64,000 nucleotides of DNA from Pinus tabuliformis (GCA_031772625.1 CM062816.1:830044556-830108555), one strand, 5' to 3'; shown: positions 34,784 through 48,406, counted from the stretch's first letter. The notes: generated by a model not told the origin, from the sequence alone. Numbers and translations: made by a program.

Positions 34784-35170
34784 TTTGTATTTTGAAACAT
34801 GCCTAAAACACTAAAAACACGGGAAAATTGCCATTGGCAAACCTCAAATATTATATATATCACTTCCCGGACCCTTTCGGGTCTAGGCTTCATCACAATC
34901 GCAAGGCCTCTAGGTTTCCTTTGTATTTCGTCGAAATAACGAAAATACATAAAAACATTAAAATGTGGCTTTCCCCGGACCTAAAACATTATATAATATC
35001 ATTCCCGAACCCTTTTGGATTCGGGCTTTATCGCTATCGCCGCTGCCAAGGCTCCCTTTGTATTTTCGTTTATATAACGAAAATATACCAAATATATTGA
35101 AAATGGCCTAGGCGCAAATCTCAAAATGTATGAAATCCCCACTATAATGTCGTTGGGTCTGGTTATCGCA
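34784..35170. repeat. 136-bp subrepeats in element C LTR, about three copies
   Basis: Units start at TTTGTATTT at 34784, 34920 and 35057. Each carries a TATATATAT(C)-like core and a following GGGTCT/GGATTCGGGCTTTATCGC-like stretch. Copies are diverged. Confidence 0.75.
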
Positions 35171-35269
35171 TCGCACTTACACCTGTGCATAGGCCTCGCC
35201 TTATGGTATAGCATCGTTACGATACAGCAATGCGAACCCATCGCAATCGTTGATCTCTCAATGCTCGAG

Positions 35270-35272
<3 letters not shown>

Positions 35273-35308
<36 letters not shown>
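35273..35308. repeat. (TA)n microsatellite
   Basis: About 18 TA units in uninterrupted run. Confidence 0.97.
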
Positions 35309-35309
<1 letters not shown>

Positions 35310-35424
35310 CTACATATGTTCCCCACCGATCTGATCATCGGCGATCGCTTATCAGCGGTGTCATGTGCTCGCCTTAAGTCTTTCCCCTCTGCCCGGCTGA
35401 TATGCGATTTTCCGCTTAGATCTG

Positions 35425-35662
35425 GGCAGTTGATCGGCCAGATCTAACGGCAGCTGTGCAATGCCCAGTTTAAGCCTGCGGTAATGCTTTTTCATGGTTT
35501 TAGAGTGTTTTGAGCCTCGCAATAGTGCATTTCTGCCCTTCCAGGCAGTTGATCGGCCAGATCTAACGGCAGTTGTGCAATGCCCAGTTTAAGCCTGCGG
35601 TAATGCTTTTTCATGGTTTTAGAGTGTTTTGAGCCTCGCGATAGTGCATTTCTGCCCTTCCA
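35425..35662. repeat. 119-bp tandem duplication
   Basis: Two nearly identical 119-bp units, each beginning GGCAGTTGATCGGCC and ending CTGCCCTTCCA, directly adjoining. High identity implies a recent duplication. Confidence 0.95.
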
Positions 35663-35774
35663 CGAGCTTTCCTCTTGTGCCTATTTTGATCATTAGATGA
35701 TCTTTGAGCCAAAATTGAAAATGTCAAGTGCATTAATGGATCCATTAATGGGCCTTTTGCCAGCAAGGCTAACA

Positions 35775-37347
35775 GTTACTACTCACCAAAAATGTATGCA
35801 AGTCCTTATCCCTTAGGAAGCAATTAATTTTTCCACTTCATATATCAATTTGCAATTTTTCCAAAAACATAACATCCACTTAAGTGGCAAGGACTACGTT
35901 GCCCTACAACACTTGTTTAAATTATGGTGGGTAGTCATTAACAATAAATATGTTATCTACCTAAGAATGAAACATTTTCAAAGATTTTAATTTTGAGTGG
36001 TTTTCATGCAAAACCTAACAATAAAAAATAACTGCACAAATATATAAAAATCATGCCATGAATATTGTACTTGTATATAAAAATTATGGCAAATAATTTG
36101 TGAGGCAGTTATCCACATGACATTGTATTATGCAAATGCTAAGACCTTCAAATTATGGTCCAATCAAATCTTTGAAAAATAGTTTTTATAATAACATTGA
36201 AAAGTAAATATTTACTTTTCAAAGTTTAATATTATAATTTGATTTGGTCAATGCTAAACTAATAGTGGTCCATAGGAAAATAGATCTTAATTGTCCTTTG
36301 CAAGGACTGAAAAGAAGTTTGAATATTTCAACATAATTATTTTTACGCTGAGAGGGGCTCAACAACCCAATACATGAGGGAGATCTTGTCACGTAACGTT
36401 ACATTAAAAAAATTAATGTATGTGTGTATGTGTGGGTGTGTGTCAACTAATTGCACCAAAAGGCAATTAATACACAACCCAGTGCATGAGGAAGATGTTG
36501 TCACATAACGTTAAAAAAAAATGTGTGTGTTAGCTAATATATGTATATGCTAGAGATGTTGTGTGTAACGTTACTTAAAAAAAAAAAAAAAAAACATAAC
36601 TTTAAAAATCAATGTCAGCCATAAATAAAATACTTCAATTTTAACCTTTATTTCACATCAAACTTTATATAGTGAGACAAAGTAATTGAAAAAAAAAAAA
36701 TCACTTTTTAGTATGAGGGATATATGTAATTCCTTCATTGAGTCGAGATGTAATGCCTATAGTATGTTATAATGGTGTAAACATTTTAACTCGGAGAAAA
36801 TAAACTAAAAATAACACTATAAAAAATAAACAATTAAAAATTTTAAAATGACCCATAGTATTAATCCATGGTTTTAAGAATCCATGGTATTGACCCATGG
36901 TATTCATGTGGAATATAACCTATTTCAAGGGGAAATTAAACTAGCCTAGATCCATCTTAATTTGATGTTATATTTATATACATAATCTGTTGTAGAAAAT
37001 GATGGCGTTGAATCCAAGTAGCCTGTAAAGGTAAAACATTTTTATTGATATATTGTTGTTGGACATTTTTCTTGATATGTTTAGAGGTGGGGGAATATTA
37101 GGAGAAATCTAATTATTACATTTTATCTAATATATTTGTCTACCTTCATCCACTTTTTACTAGGTTATATTGGGTAAAATATAATATTATAATATTACAT
37201 TTTACCCAATATTTCCCCTCAACTGGTCCACTTGTTATTGTAATTTTTCTTTATATTTGAAGTTTGAAAGTAAACAAAGTCAACTATAAAATTAGTAGGG
37301 CTCACGAAAAATATTGAGTAAAATGTAATGCTTAGGTTGAGGTATGA
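35775..37347. other. AT-rich repeat DNA, left part of 1.27 kb tandem duplication
   Basis: No gene seen. A tandem repeat of about 114 bp with CATGAGG...GTCACRTAACGTTA lies at 36355-36530, with a third partial copy near 36550. From about 36600 the sequence matches 51780-52545 and is copy 1 of a tandem duplication split by element F. Confidence 0.7.
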
Positions 37348-40337
37348 TGTAACCTCCCCCAGTAACCTCGCATGAAAATGCATGGAGTTAGAAATTTTTT
37401 ACGTAATTTACCCATGGGTAACTATCCAAATTAACATAATCTTTTTTATGTAGCCTTGCATCATTTTCATGATTCCTTTAACTAGATTAGTTAGTATCAT
37501 TCTTGATATTATAAACGTCAGCTCATGCAAGGAATCCAAAACATAAAAGTAGCACAATAGGCAACCACATCATTAGACACTGATATACCCTAGAAACCCC
37601 ATAGGGTGAAAACCAACAAACGTTTAATTTTATTATTAAACGCTCGTGAGGGTGTTCACCCCTCACTCAATGGCTTATAAGGGAGTCCATACCTTGACCA
37701 TTGTCATAAAATATTACAAGTAAATATCATTTAAATAAAACATATCTAGCTAAAATCTATTACAATCATTGTGATATCATTTACCCACAAATCTTCAATC
37801 TTTACATCTTTGTGGCCTAGTTGTTCCATTAGTGGACCATCTTGCAGCTCACACTCATCTGCATGGACCATTAGTTCTTTACCTGCCACAATGTTAAACA
37901 TAATTTATCCTTTGCACAAGTCACCATCATTTCCTGCCATTGTTGTCGTCAGCAACTTTGATATCATGATTACATAGAGTATTTATCAACCAATAATCAA
38001 TCTTTAATAGTGATTCTTCAACATCTATTCATGTGCATACATGAAATGTAAATAAAATATCGCAACATGCTTCTTCTAACAACATTGCTCATGCATTAAT
38101 TATAAGCAAAAGCATGTCAAAATAAATACCACATTACTATGATCCTTCTCGCACAAGCACACGTTCTTTTCCAAAGGAAAACCACTGTAACCATCCATTT
38201 TCATTTAAAGGATACCAACAACTTAGCTTTGTTTTCCGTGCATGTAATTAGATAAAAACTTATTCAAAAATTTTTAGCCCCTCAACTTCTTCTTTGTGCA
38301 TGTAACTAAGTAATCTTTCCAATACAATAAATATTATTATTATTACTATTATGCATGCAAATGCATGTCCCCTTCTAAGGGAAAGCTAACATAATAGATA
38401 CTATTATCATGCATGCAAATGCAAGTCCCTTTTCCAAAAGCATATTTCCCAAGATAAAGCTATTTACAAAGTCTATTGTACACACAAATACATGCTTTGT
38501 TCTAAAAGAAAACTAATGTGTTAGTTATTATTTCTTGCGTGTAGATATATGTATTTTTCCAAAGGAAAGCTAATGCATTTATTGCATGTGATTACTTGTT
38601 TCTCTTCCAAGGTCTAACATAATGATTATTCTTTTCTACACGCAAATTCTTGTTTCTCTTCAAAAGGCCTAACACAATAATTATATACTTTCCATGCATA
38701 ATTATTTTCAAAGAATCTAGCATCATAGGTGTACTTTTCATGGATGCAAAGATCATATCTCCTTTCAAGAGATCAAACACAATATTTATATTTTTCATGC
38801 AAGCAAATAACACATTTCCTTTCAAGAAATATCAAACATAGTATTTCTATATTGTGCATGCAGATAACTTATTTCCTCTCAAGAAATATCAAGCATAGTA
38901 GTTCTATTTTGTGCACACAAATAACTTATTTCCTCTCAAGAAATATCTAGCATAATAGTTCTATTTTGGTGCATGCAAGGAACTTATTTCCTCTCAAGAA
39001 ACATCAAACTAACTAGTTCAATTTTCGTGCATGAAAATACATGTCCATGTTCTCAAAAGGAGAGTTTAAACATAATAGCCAATAAACACGTGTTTCAATT
39101 TCAAGAATTTTAAAACACAGTTGATCTTTTCCTTGCATATAAATATATATTTCTATAACACATTGGTTGTTCTTTGTACATGCACTAAATAATCTTTTTT
39201 TTTTCAAAGTTCTAATGCATAGCACCATTCTTTCGTACATACCCACATATTTCTCTTTTTCGGTAATTTAATACAATAATGCATGCAAAATCTTTTCTCT
39301 TTTCCAAGAATTAACATAGAAATTTGTTTCAAGAATTCCAATATAACGGATATTATTATTGTGCACATATTCTTATTAAGAGTCTATAGGAATCATGCTA
39401 ATATCTCCAAGGAAATTAATAATCTAATTTTCTCTCATAATTTCCTGGAAATCTTTTTTAAATGAAATAACTTATTTTCTCTCTTTTCATAAGAGGAGTT
39501 TACTTACATTCTTTTCATGAAAAATATCATGATTTATTTAATCTTTTTGTGTGAAAATTTCACGTGTTTTCTTTCCAAGATAGAAAAACATCCCTAACTT
39601 ATCTTTTTTTGTGCATAAACTAAGCAAACATTTTCAAGAACTTTACAAGACTTTCCAAAGACATAACAAAATTAACCATACATTTGTGCACAAAAATAAA
39701 TAATTCATTTTAAAGAGCATTAGTGTGATTAGCCATACCTTTAAGCGCATAAGAATAAATAAACTTTCCAAGAGGTTAACTTATCTCTCTTCGAATTGCA
39801 ACACTTGGAATATTCATTTCTGCAAATCTTGAAGATACAACCTCCAGTTTTTGATTTACAGGTTAATCATTCTAAGATTGATGGCCTCGGGGGTCTAAAT
39901 AACAACTACTAACAAACAATATATGTGGAGCATAAATTTGTGGAATGGAAGTCACTTAATGGTGGCTTACAAGCTACAGCCTAGTGGTAGCTCAAAGAAG
40001 AAACATTCGTTCACACAAAGAGATGTTCTTGGCGTGACTTCTCCAATAACCTAATGTGCCACTCTGTCCATAAACTTTTGAAAACTATGATCTATGGTTC
40101 TCCCTACCTTCCAATGAAGCCTCTCTTCTCCCTTTATGATAATCGCACCAATAATTTCATTGCCTTTGTTCCCTAATATAGTTCTTTTGTCTTTTAGTTG
40201 CACAAATGTTTTAAAATTAGTTTTTGGAACTAATTTCCTAATTCATACCTAGTTTAAGTAAATTACAATTATTTTTGCAACTAGTTCTTGATTTTCCATG
40301 GTAGAAGTAAATATTATTACTTTTGTGGTATATTACA
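37348..40337 (-). repeat. Element F LTR1
   Basis: A 2990-bp LTR. Its centre (about 38100-39800) consists of degenerate 45-60 bp units with recurring words GCATGCAAATA, TTTCCTCTCAAGAAATAT and CATAATA. The clearest four to five units are at 38780-39010. Small ORFs here are by-products of these repeats. Confidence 0.88.
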
Positions 40338-42432
40338 TACTCCCCCCCTTGAAGTAAACACAATCCTTAGTTTTTATCATTAACTTTTATTCATGATATA
40401 ACAATCTAAACAACTCATGAGGGGAGCCTTTCCCTTCTAAATGAAGGACTTTCATTTCCAAGAAATACCAATAAGAAAAAATAATAACTTTATATCAATA
40501 ATCATAAGCATTTACAGTTATAACAGTGTGAAATTTCTACTTCCATCACTTAGCAATTATTCACATTCATAGAAACAAAACAAAATATCTATACCAACTT
40601 ACTGTTATTTACCATTTACTCTTGGAAGTCATGGTCATTTTTACGCAAGCACTCCAATGATTTGACAGTCCAAAAACAAGCACCCTGTAATCTATGATCA
40701 ACAAATCCAACATAATCACATTAGTCACAACATTCTCAATCAAATGAAATACTTATACCTATCAATTATTTATACAATTTCAAGTGATATTTTAATCAGT
40801 ACTTCCATGAGTACTGAGAGAGCATCCAGCTCTCTACAATCAAAATTATCAATAACTGCATCAAGTGCATATTGTCTTAGCCTCTTGCTAAAAACATCCA
40901 CACAGTACTTCTACAAGTAATCAGAGAACACCTAGCTCTTCAATCATCAAAATGATCAATAACTGCACCAAGTGCATATTGTCTTAGCCTATTGCTAAAG
41001 AATTTCATAATATTGGTAAATCAACAAAGGAACTTACATTTCCAATAATTCCTCTCCAAGCACTAGGCTCCTTTCTTGTAAAGGTGTACATAAAATATCT
41101 ACACAATTATATGGAAAAATCATTTTAAACACATCACTTATCTCATTATTTAACTTGTTCTGCTATGAGAACCACAGTGGCAAAAGAATACTCCTCCCAA
41201 CCAATGGGAACTGGTTTCTACAACTAGATTGAGTCCAGACAATTCTATTATAGAGACCATACCATGTTCATTATGGAATTCCACTAGCCAACTAGCTCTA
41301 GAATTCCAATGATCACACTCGGTCCAATATATGATTCCTCTTGGCAATGTCTAACCTATTCCTCTGGCAGTGTTCTGTCTATGAGGAATTTTGGGCCTCC
41401 TACAACATGCTCCAAATCAAGAGAGTTGGCTCAGGATTTCCCCACTTACCATCTTGGCCAACTCTTTTCCCTTACTAAGATCATCTTATCTATAGGGAGA
41501 GGAAATTTAGGCAAGCAAGTGCCATCAACCCCTCTGGGCAAGCAATCACCATAAACCCAAGGCCTCTTGGCCTTTCACAACTTTCTGGGATGTGAAATTC
41601 TCTTTTAGCACTCTTTCCCAAAATAATTTACATCATAAACCATATGCACATTATCATTTAAACAAAAGAAACATATATGTACATCATGCATTCATACAAC
41701 ATGGGTCCACAATATCTAGATTGACAAGAAATATAACTGGCATACAATTTGTAATAAGTTTTAATCAAAATAAATTCATGCATATAAATTTTGTTAGTTA
41801 GTCATGTAACACTAACTAATCAATGCTACCAGCCATCTTAATGCAACCATGGCAAAGACGCAATCAACAACTAGCTACTACAGTCAAGTCTCACTACTTG
41901 ACTTGTTGTTTACTTTTAACATCTAAAGGGGTTCTTTCAATGTCTTTTAAAACATCCTATTGTCCTCTTCAAGTACAACCCCTTCCACCTTTTACATTCA
42001 AGCATTTGTTTCACATAGAATCACTATATACATTCATCCTTTATAATTAGTGCATGGTAACTTTAGTTATGTTCATTAAATGTGTCATTAATGTTTTCAT
42101 ATATGCAAAGGCTCGTAATCAATTCTCACTTTCACTAGTGAGTGTTCAAGATTGTTCATGGGTGCAATAGAGGTTTTATTGTCTTTTATCCTCATCAAGA
42201 TTCAAATGTCATGAGCATGGTTTTGCAACAGACTTTATTACTTACTACTCTTCAATGCGGTTATAATCATGCATCATGCATTTCATTTCAAAAATACTCT
42301 ATTGCATATATCATTATGTAGTTTGTTAGAATCACACCTGAGCAAATTCCCACTAGTATCATATCTCTACTTATTTTCCTTTATTAATTCCCAAAAGGCA
42401 TCAATGTTGCAATCTTCAACTCTTATACCACT
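40338..42432 (-). other. Element F internal region 1, non-coding
   Basis: 2.1 kb without recognisable proteins. It begins with the polypurine tract (40340-40350 on the minus strand) and ends with the primer-site-like sequence. Around 41275 it retains a single GGAATTCCAC, the unoccupied version of element E's insertion site. It lacks about 370 bp present in internal region 2 at about 50320-50690. Confidence 0.75.
42419..42430 (-). promoter_or_regulatory. Element F primer binding site (iMet-like, decayed)
   Basis: The minus strand reads TGGTATAAGAGT two bases inside LTR2, two differences from the canonical TGGTATCAGAGC. Confidence 0.65.
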
Positions 42433-45391
42433 TGTAACATTCCTCGGTAACCTCGCATGGCAATGCATGGAGTTAGAAAATATTTACGCAATTTACCCAC
42501 TGGTAACTATCTAAATTAACATAATTTTTTATGTAACCTTGCATCATTTTCGTGATTCCTTTAACTAGATTAGTTAATCCCATACTTGATATGATAAACG
42601 TCAGCTCATGCAAGGAATCCACATCATAAAAGTAGCACAACATGCAACCACATCATTAGACACTGATATAACCTAGAAACCCCGTAGGGTGAAAACCAAT
42701 AAACATTTAATTTTATTTTTAAACGCTCATGAGGGTGTTCACTCCTCACTCAATGTCTTACAAGGGAGTCCATCCCTTGACCATTGCCATAAAATATTAC
42801 ACCATTTAAATACAACATATCTAACTAAAAGCTATTACAATCATCATGATACTATTTACCCACAAATATTCAATCTTTACATTTTTATGGTATGGTTGTT
42901 CCATTAGAGGACCATCCTGCATCTCGCACTCATCTGCATGGACCATTAGTCCTTTACCTACCACAATGTTAAACATAATCTATCATTTTCACAAGTCGCC
43001 ATTCTTTCTCAACATTGTTGTCGTCAGCAACTTTGTTATCATGATTACATAAAGTATTTATTAACCAAAAATCCATCTTTAATAGTGATTCTTCAACATC
43101 TATTCATGTGCATACATGAAATGTACATAAAATATCACAACATGTTTCTTCTAACCACATTGCTCATGCATTAATTATAAGCAAAAGCATGTCAAAATAA
43201 ATACCACATTACTATGATCTCTCTCACACAAACACACGTTCTTTTCCAAAGGAAAACCATCATGTAACCATCCATTTTCATTTAAAGGATACTAGCAACA
43301 TAGCTTTGTTTTTCGTGCATGTAATTAGATAAAAACTTATTCAAGGAAAGTTAGCCCCTCAACTTATTATTTGTGCATGAAACTAAGTAATCTTTCCAAT
43401 ACAATAGATATTATTATCATGCATGTAAATGCAAGTCCCTTTTCCAAAAGCATCTTTCCCAAGATAGAGTTATTTACAAAATCTATTGTACACGCAAATA
43501 CATGCTTTGTTGTAAAATAAAACTAATGTGTTAGTTATTATTTATTGCATGCGGATATATGTATTTTTCCAAAGAAAATCTAATGCATTTATTGCATGTG
43601 ATTACTTGTTTCTCTTCCAAGGTCTAACATAATGATTATTCTTTTATGCACGCAAATTCTTGTTTCTCTTCAAAAGGCCTAACACAATAATTATATACTT
43701 TCCATGCATAATTCTTTTCAAAGAATCCAACATCATAGGTGTACTTTTCATGGATGCAAATATCATATCTCCTTTCAAGAGATCAAACACAATATTTATA
43801 TTTTTAATGCAAGCAAATAACATTTGCTTTCAAGAAATACCAAACATAGTATTTCTATATCGTGCGTGCATATAACTTACTTCCACTTAAGAAATATCAA
43901 GCATAGTAGTTCTATTATGTGCACACAAATAACTTATTTCCTCTAAAGAAATATCCAACATAATAATTCTATTTTGGTGCATGCAAGGAACTTATTTCCT
44001 CTCAAGAAACATCAAACTAACTAGTTCAATTTATGTGCATGCAAATACACATTGATGTTCTCAAAAGGAGATTTTAAACATAATAGCCATTAAACATGTG
44101 TTTCAATTTCAAGAATTCTAAGACACAATTAATCTTTTCCCTGCATGTAAATATATAATTCTATAGCACATTGGTCGTTTTATGTACATGCACTAAATAA
44201 TCATTTTTTTTTTCATAAGGTCTAATGCATAGCACCATTCTTTCATGCATGTCCACACATTTCTCTTTTCCAATAATTTAATACAATAATGCATGCAAAA
44301 TCTTTCCTCCTTTCCAAGGATTAACATAGAAATGTATTTCAAGAATTCCAATATAATGGATATTATTATTGTACACATATTCATATTAAGAGTCTATAGG
44401 AATCATGTTAATATCTCTAAGGAAATTAATAATCTAATTTTCTCTCATAATTTCCTGGCAATCTTTTCTTTTAATGAAATTACTTATTTTCTTTCTCTTT
44501 TCATAAGAAAAATCTACATACATTATTTTCATGAAAAATATCATGATTTCTTTAATCTTTTTGTGTGCAGATTTGACGTGTTTTATTTCCAAGAAAAATA
44601 ACATCCCTAACTTATCTTTTATTGTGCATAAACTAAGCAAACATTTTCAATAAATTAGCGAGATATATGTGTGCAATCTTTTTAATGCACAGGAACTTTA
44701 CAAGATTTTCCAAAGAGATTAACAAGATTAACTATACATCTGTGCACAGAAATAAATAATTCATTTTAAACATTGTTAGTATGATTAGCCATACCTTTCA
44801 ACGCATAGGAATAAATAAAATTTCGAAGGGGTTAACTTATCTCTCTTCAAACTGCAACACTTCGACTATTCACTTATGCAAATCTGGAAGATATGACTTC
44901 CAATGTTTGATTTATGAGTTAATCATTTGAGGATTGTAGCCTTAGGGGTCTAAATAGCAATTGTTAACAAACAATATACGTGGAGCGTAAATTTGTGGAA
45001 TGACAGTCACTTAATGGTGGCTTACAAGCTACGACCCGGTGGTAGCTCAAGGAAGAAGCTTTCGTTCACACAAAGAGATGTTCCCTCACGAGTTCTCCAA
45101 AAACTTAATGTGCAGCTCTGTCCAACAACCTTTGAAAACTATGTGCTATGGTTCTCCCCACCTTCTAATGAAGCCTCTCTTCTCCATTTATGATAATCAC
45201 ACCAATAATTTCATTGTCTTTGTTCCCTAATCTTGTTCTTTTGACTTTTAGTTGCACGAATATTTTAAAATTAGTTTTTGGAACTAATTTCCTAATCCAT
45301 AACTAGTTTAAGTAAATTACAATTACTTTTGCAACTAATTATTAATTTTCCATGGTAGAAGTAAATATTATTTCTTTTGCGAGATATCACA
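42433..45391 (-). repeat. Element F LTR2 (shared central LTR)
   Basis: A 2959-bp LTR matching LTR1 along its whole length with numerous substitutions and small indels. It is followed by TACTCCCCCCC, the same tract that follows LTR1. Confidence 0.88.
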
Positions 45392-46343
45392 TACTCCCCC
45401 CCTTGAAGTAAACACCGTCCTTGGTGTTTATCATTAACTTTTATTCATGATATAAAAATTTAAACAACTCATAAGGGGAGCCTTCACCTTCTAAATGAAG
45501 GACTTACATTTCCAAGAAATACCAATAAGCAAAAGTAATAACTTTTTATCAACAATCATAAGCATTTACAGCTATAATAGTATGCAATTTCTACTTCCAT
45601 CACTTAGCCAATATTCACATTCATAGAGACAAAACAAAATCTCTATACCAACTTACCATTACTTACCATTTAATTTTAGAAGTCATGGTCACTTTTACGC
45701 AAGCACTCCAATGATTTGATAGCCCAACAATAAGCACCTTGTAATCTATGATCAACAAATCCAACATAAGCACATTATTCAAAACATTCTCAATCAAATG
45801 AATACTTATAACTATCATTTATTTATACAATGTCAAGTGATATTTTAATCACAATATTTCCACAAGTATTGAGAGAGAATCCAACCCTCTAACCATCAAA
45901 TTGATCAATAACTGCATCAAGCGCATTCTATCTTAGCCTCTTGCTAAAGACATCCACACAGTACTTCTACAAGTACTCAGAGAGCACCTAGCTCTCCAAT
46001 CATCAAAATGATCAATAACTACACCAAGTGCATATTGGATTAGCCTATTGCTAAATAAATTCACGATATTGGTAACACAACAAAGAAAATTACATTTTCA
46101 ATAATTCCTTTCTGAGCACTAGGCTCCTTTCCTATCAAGATGTACATAAAATATTTATACAATTATATAGAAAAATCATTTTTAACACATAACTTATCCA
46201 ATTAGTTAATGTGTTCTGCTATGAGAACCACAATGGAAAAAGAATACTCCTTCAAACCAATGGGAACTGGTTTCTACAACCAGATTGATTTATTTTCACA
46301 TCCAGACAGTTTTATGACAAAGACCATACAAGATCCATTCTGG
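45392..46343 (-). other. Element F internal region 2, left part
   Basis: Matches 40338-41275. Non-coding. Ends at the AATTC target duplication of element E. Confidence 0.75.
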
Positions 46344-46348
46344 AATTC

Positions 46349-46685
46349 TATTAGGTCTCGATAATACTAGTGTACTCCCTCATTGTTATTGTCAGTGTAG
46401 CCCCCTTATTGTTATTTTTGTGCCCATGTAGTCCCCGTATTGTTATTATTGTGCCCCATATAAGCCCACTATTGTTATTTTTGTGCCCCTACATTATTAT
46501 TATTATCTCGGCTCTGATTATATTATGACCCCTTAGACTCCTATATATAGAAACGAAATTTTGTCATTTGAATCATCCAAGAATTGTTCATTTGTGTAAT
46601 ATAAAGGAGGTTTCCCCCTCGAAGAGGCTAATTTTGAAGTCGTTGATCTATCTCTTATTCTATTTTGTGAGATGGTTGCATAGCA
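46349..46685 (+). repeat. Element E 5' LTR
   Basis: 337 bp. U3 holds four to five imperfect 25-33 bp units of the form ATTGTTATTNTTGTGCCC (46379-46510). A TATA box is at 46541-46550. Confidence 0.95.
46541..46550 (+). promoter_or_regulatory. Element E LTR TATA box
   Basis: CTATATATAG downstream of the U3 repeats; the equivalent in the 3' LTR is at 49746-49755. Confidence 0.7.
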
Positions 46686-46687
46686 TT

Positions 46688-46699
46688 TGGTATCAGAGC
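46688..46699 (+). promoter_or_regulatory. Element E primer binding site (tRNA-iMet)
   Basis: TGGTATCAGAGC, two bases after the 5' LTR. Confidence 0.95.
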
Positions 46700-47340
46700 T
46701 TTGGATTTTAGGATTTCGCTTCTTCAAATAGGTCATCTTGGAATTTTCGCTATAAATTTTTTTTATGAGGCTTCAGAATCTGAAATTTTTACCACGTGGA
46801 GCCAAAATCCCAAAGAAATTCGTGTAAAATTTCATATCTTGGTTCGCTATATTTTTGGAGATATTGTCTGAGGAAGTTAGGGTTTTTGTAGGTTCTAGAA
46901 TTCTGTCTCAAACATGTGACCTAAGGAAAAGCGCCATAACTTTTGTTTCAGGAATCATATTTGAATTCTATAAAAAGTGGTTGAAATTTCATGGACTATA
47001 GTTTTTTGTGTAGCAATTTCAGGGCCTAAGGTTGAAACAGTGAAACATGACATCTCGTACAACTTCGCTCTACTGAACAAGTCCATAATCTGACCATCGT
47101 GGGAGATTTGGCATAACTCTTTCTTGAAGAATCCAATCATGATCAGACTTGTGGGGTTGGAAAGAGGAATCAAAGGAATACCATAGGAATAAATTTTAGA
47201 CCTTGGAAATACGAAATTACAAAGATACAACATATTCAATATCGAGCTCCTATAAAAAAAAAGTGTAGTTTTTAAAATTTCCATAAGTTTTGTTTGAAAA
47301 ATTAGTTTGAAGTGATTCAAAGGGCATAGTGAAGCACAAT
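46700..47340 (+). other. Element E leader
   Basis: Untranslated region without a sense ORF; a 141-codon frame on the opposite strand (46955-47380) has no recognised homology. Confidence 0.6.
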
Positions 47341-47349
47341 TATCATTAA

Positions 47350-48300
47350 TTGATGCCTCGAAGAAAGAAATTTGAAACACCTAGTAAGCAACCTGAAATA
47401 TCTACTATGACACATGAAGAAGAGGAAGAAATGTAACATGATATATCAAAATTATGAGACCAAGTGCAACAAATTTCTCTCTCACAAAAAGTAACAGAAG
47501 CTAAGATGGATGGTTTGAAGAAATACATGGAAGGTTTGAAGGAAGGTTTGACAAAGTTTCTACAAGAAAAGCTTCCTAATGACGAAAAAGTAGTAGAGGA
47601 AACTCATGATGAGAACAAAAGAAATGTTAATCATGATTTCATATACTCTAACATTGAATTGAAGAACCACCATATTCCAAAAATCAATTTGAGGAAGTTT
47701 GATGGAAAGGATCTCATAACATGGATACTATATATGGAGCAATATTTTGATCTCCATAATGTGCAAAACACACAAAAGGTACGCACTGCAACTCTATATT
47801 TAGAACTCAATCAGTTTGTATGGTATCGATGGCTTTGCTCTCGTAAACAATTTGTCACTTGGTCAAATTTTATGGAAGAAATGATACCCTGTTATGAGGA
47901 TAAAAAAACCGACACCTTCTTTATCCAATTGATAAATCCCAAACAAAAGGGTTTAAGGTAGAGCACATTGAGGACTTCCAAAAATTGAATATAAGGGTAA
48001 ATGATATTCGAGAGGAGCATAGGATTGATGTCTTCATAGGGACTTTAAATGATAACATCCAACATGAGGCTCGCCTTTGGGAACCTGATTCATTGGAGAA
48101 GGCATTTATGTTGGCAAGAAGATTGAAAGCAAAATTATGGCAACAAGGAAGCCTGCCACTCACAACTATAAAGATGGAAGTGTTGTTTCTCCTAGTCTTC
48201 CACAACCTACAAGGTTGACACCACAACAATTGGAAGAAAAATGAGAAAAATGCATTTGTTACAGTTGTGATAACAAATAAACTAAAGGTCATAAGTGTGA
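47350..48300 (+). pseudogene. Element E: Gag
   Basis: Main frames 47464-47961 and 47985-48218, with a frame break near 47960. Retrotrans_gag features: HHIPKINLRKFDGKDLITW, YMEQYFDLHNV, then LNDNIQHEARLWEPDSLEKA and FMLARRLKAKL. A decayed zinc knuckle (CYSC...GHKC) lies at about 48259-48300 with a stop inside. Particle protein of a Reina-like chromovirus, by sequence pattern. Confidence 0.8.
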
Positions 48301-48406
48301 TGAGAAGAAATTAATTTACATAGATTGTGAAGAAGAGGAAGAAAAGGAATAAAAAATGTCAAAATAAGAGGATATACACTAGGAACCAACCCTAGAGAAA
48401 GAAGAA

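Larger units (their letters stand above)
1..35774 (-). mobile_element. Element C: Tat-like Ty3/gypsy LTR retrotransposon, host of B and D; left part outside window
   Basis: Minus-strand element read from its right LTR (18512-18560 continuing at 33501-35774) through primer site, gag, protease, an extra RNase H, RT and RNase H, then off the left edge. It is split by B (597-14406) in RT and by D (18561-33495) in the LTR. Removing B and one copy of its 5-bp duplication restores the RT frame exactly, which shows that 1-596 and 14407-18560 are one element. The domains are degenerate, with many in-frame stops, so it is not functional. The left LTR is not in the window, so the full length is unknown. 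Confidence 0.85.
33501..35774 (-). repeat. Element C 5' LTR, outer part (probable)
   Basis: Continues the LTR begun at 18512-18560. It probably ends at GGCTAACA (35769-35774), which pairs with the TGTTAG start to give the usual 6-bp inverted ends and a total of about 2.3 kb; the missing left LTR prevents proof. It contains loose CTCCATGA/TTCTGTTT repeats (34240-34440) and the subrepeats listed separately, which would lie in U3. Confidence 0.5.

Noticed and set aside
46955..47380. 141-codon minus-strand ORF in element E leader
   Set aside because: Opposite to the element's sense, no recognised domain, probably chance.
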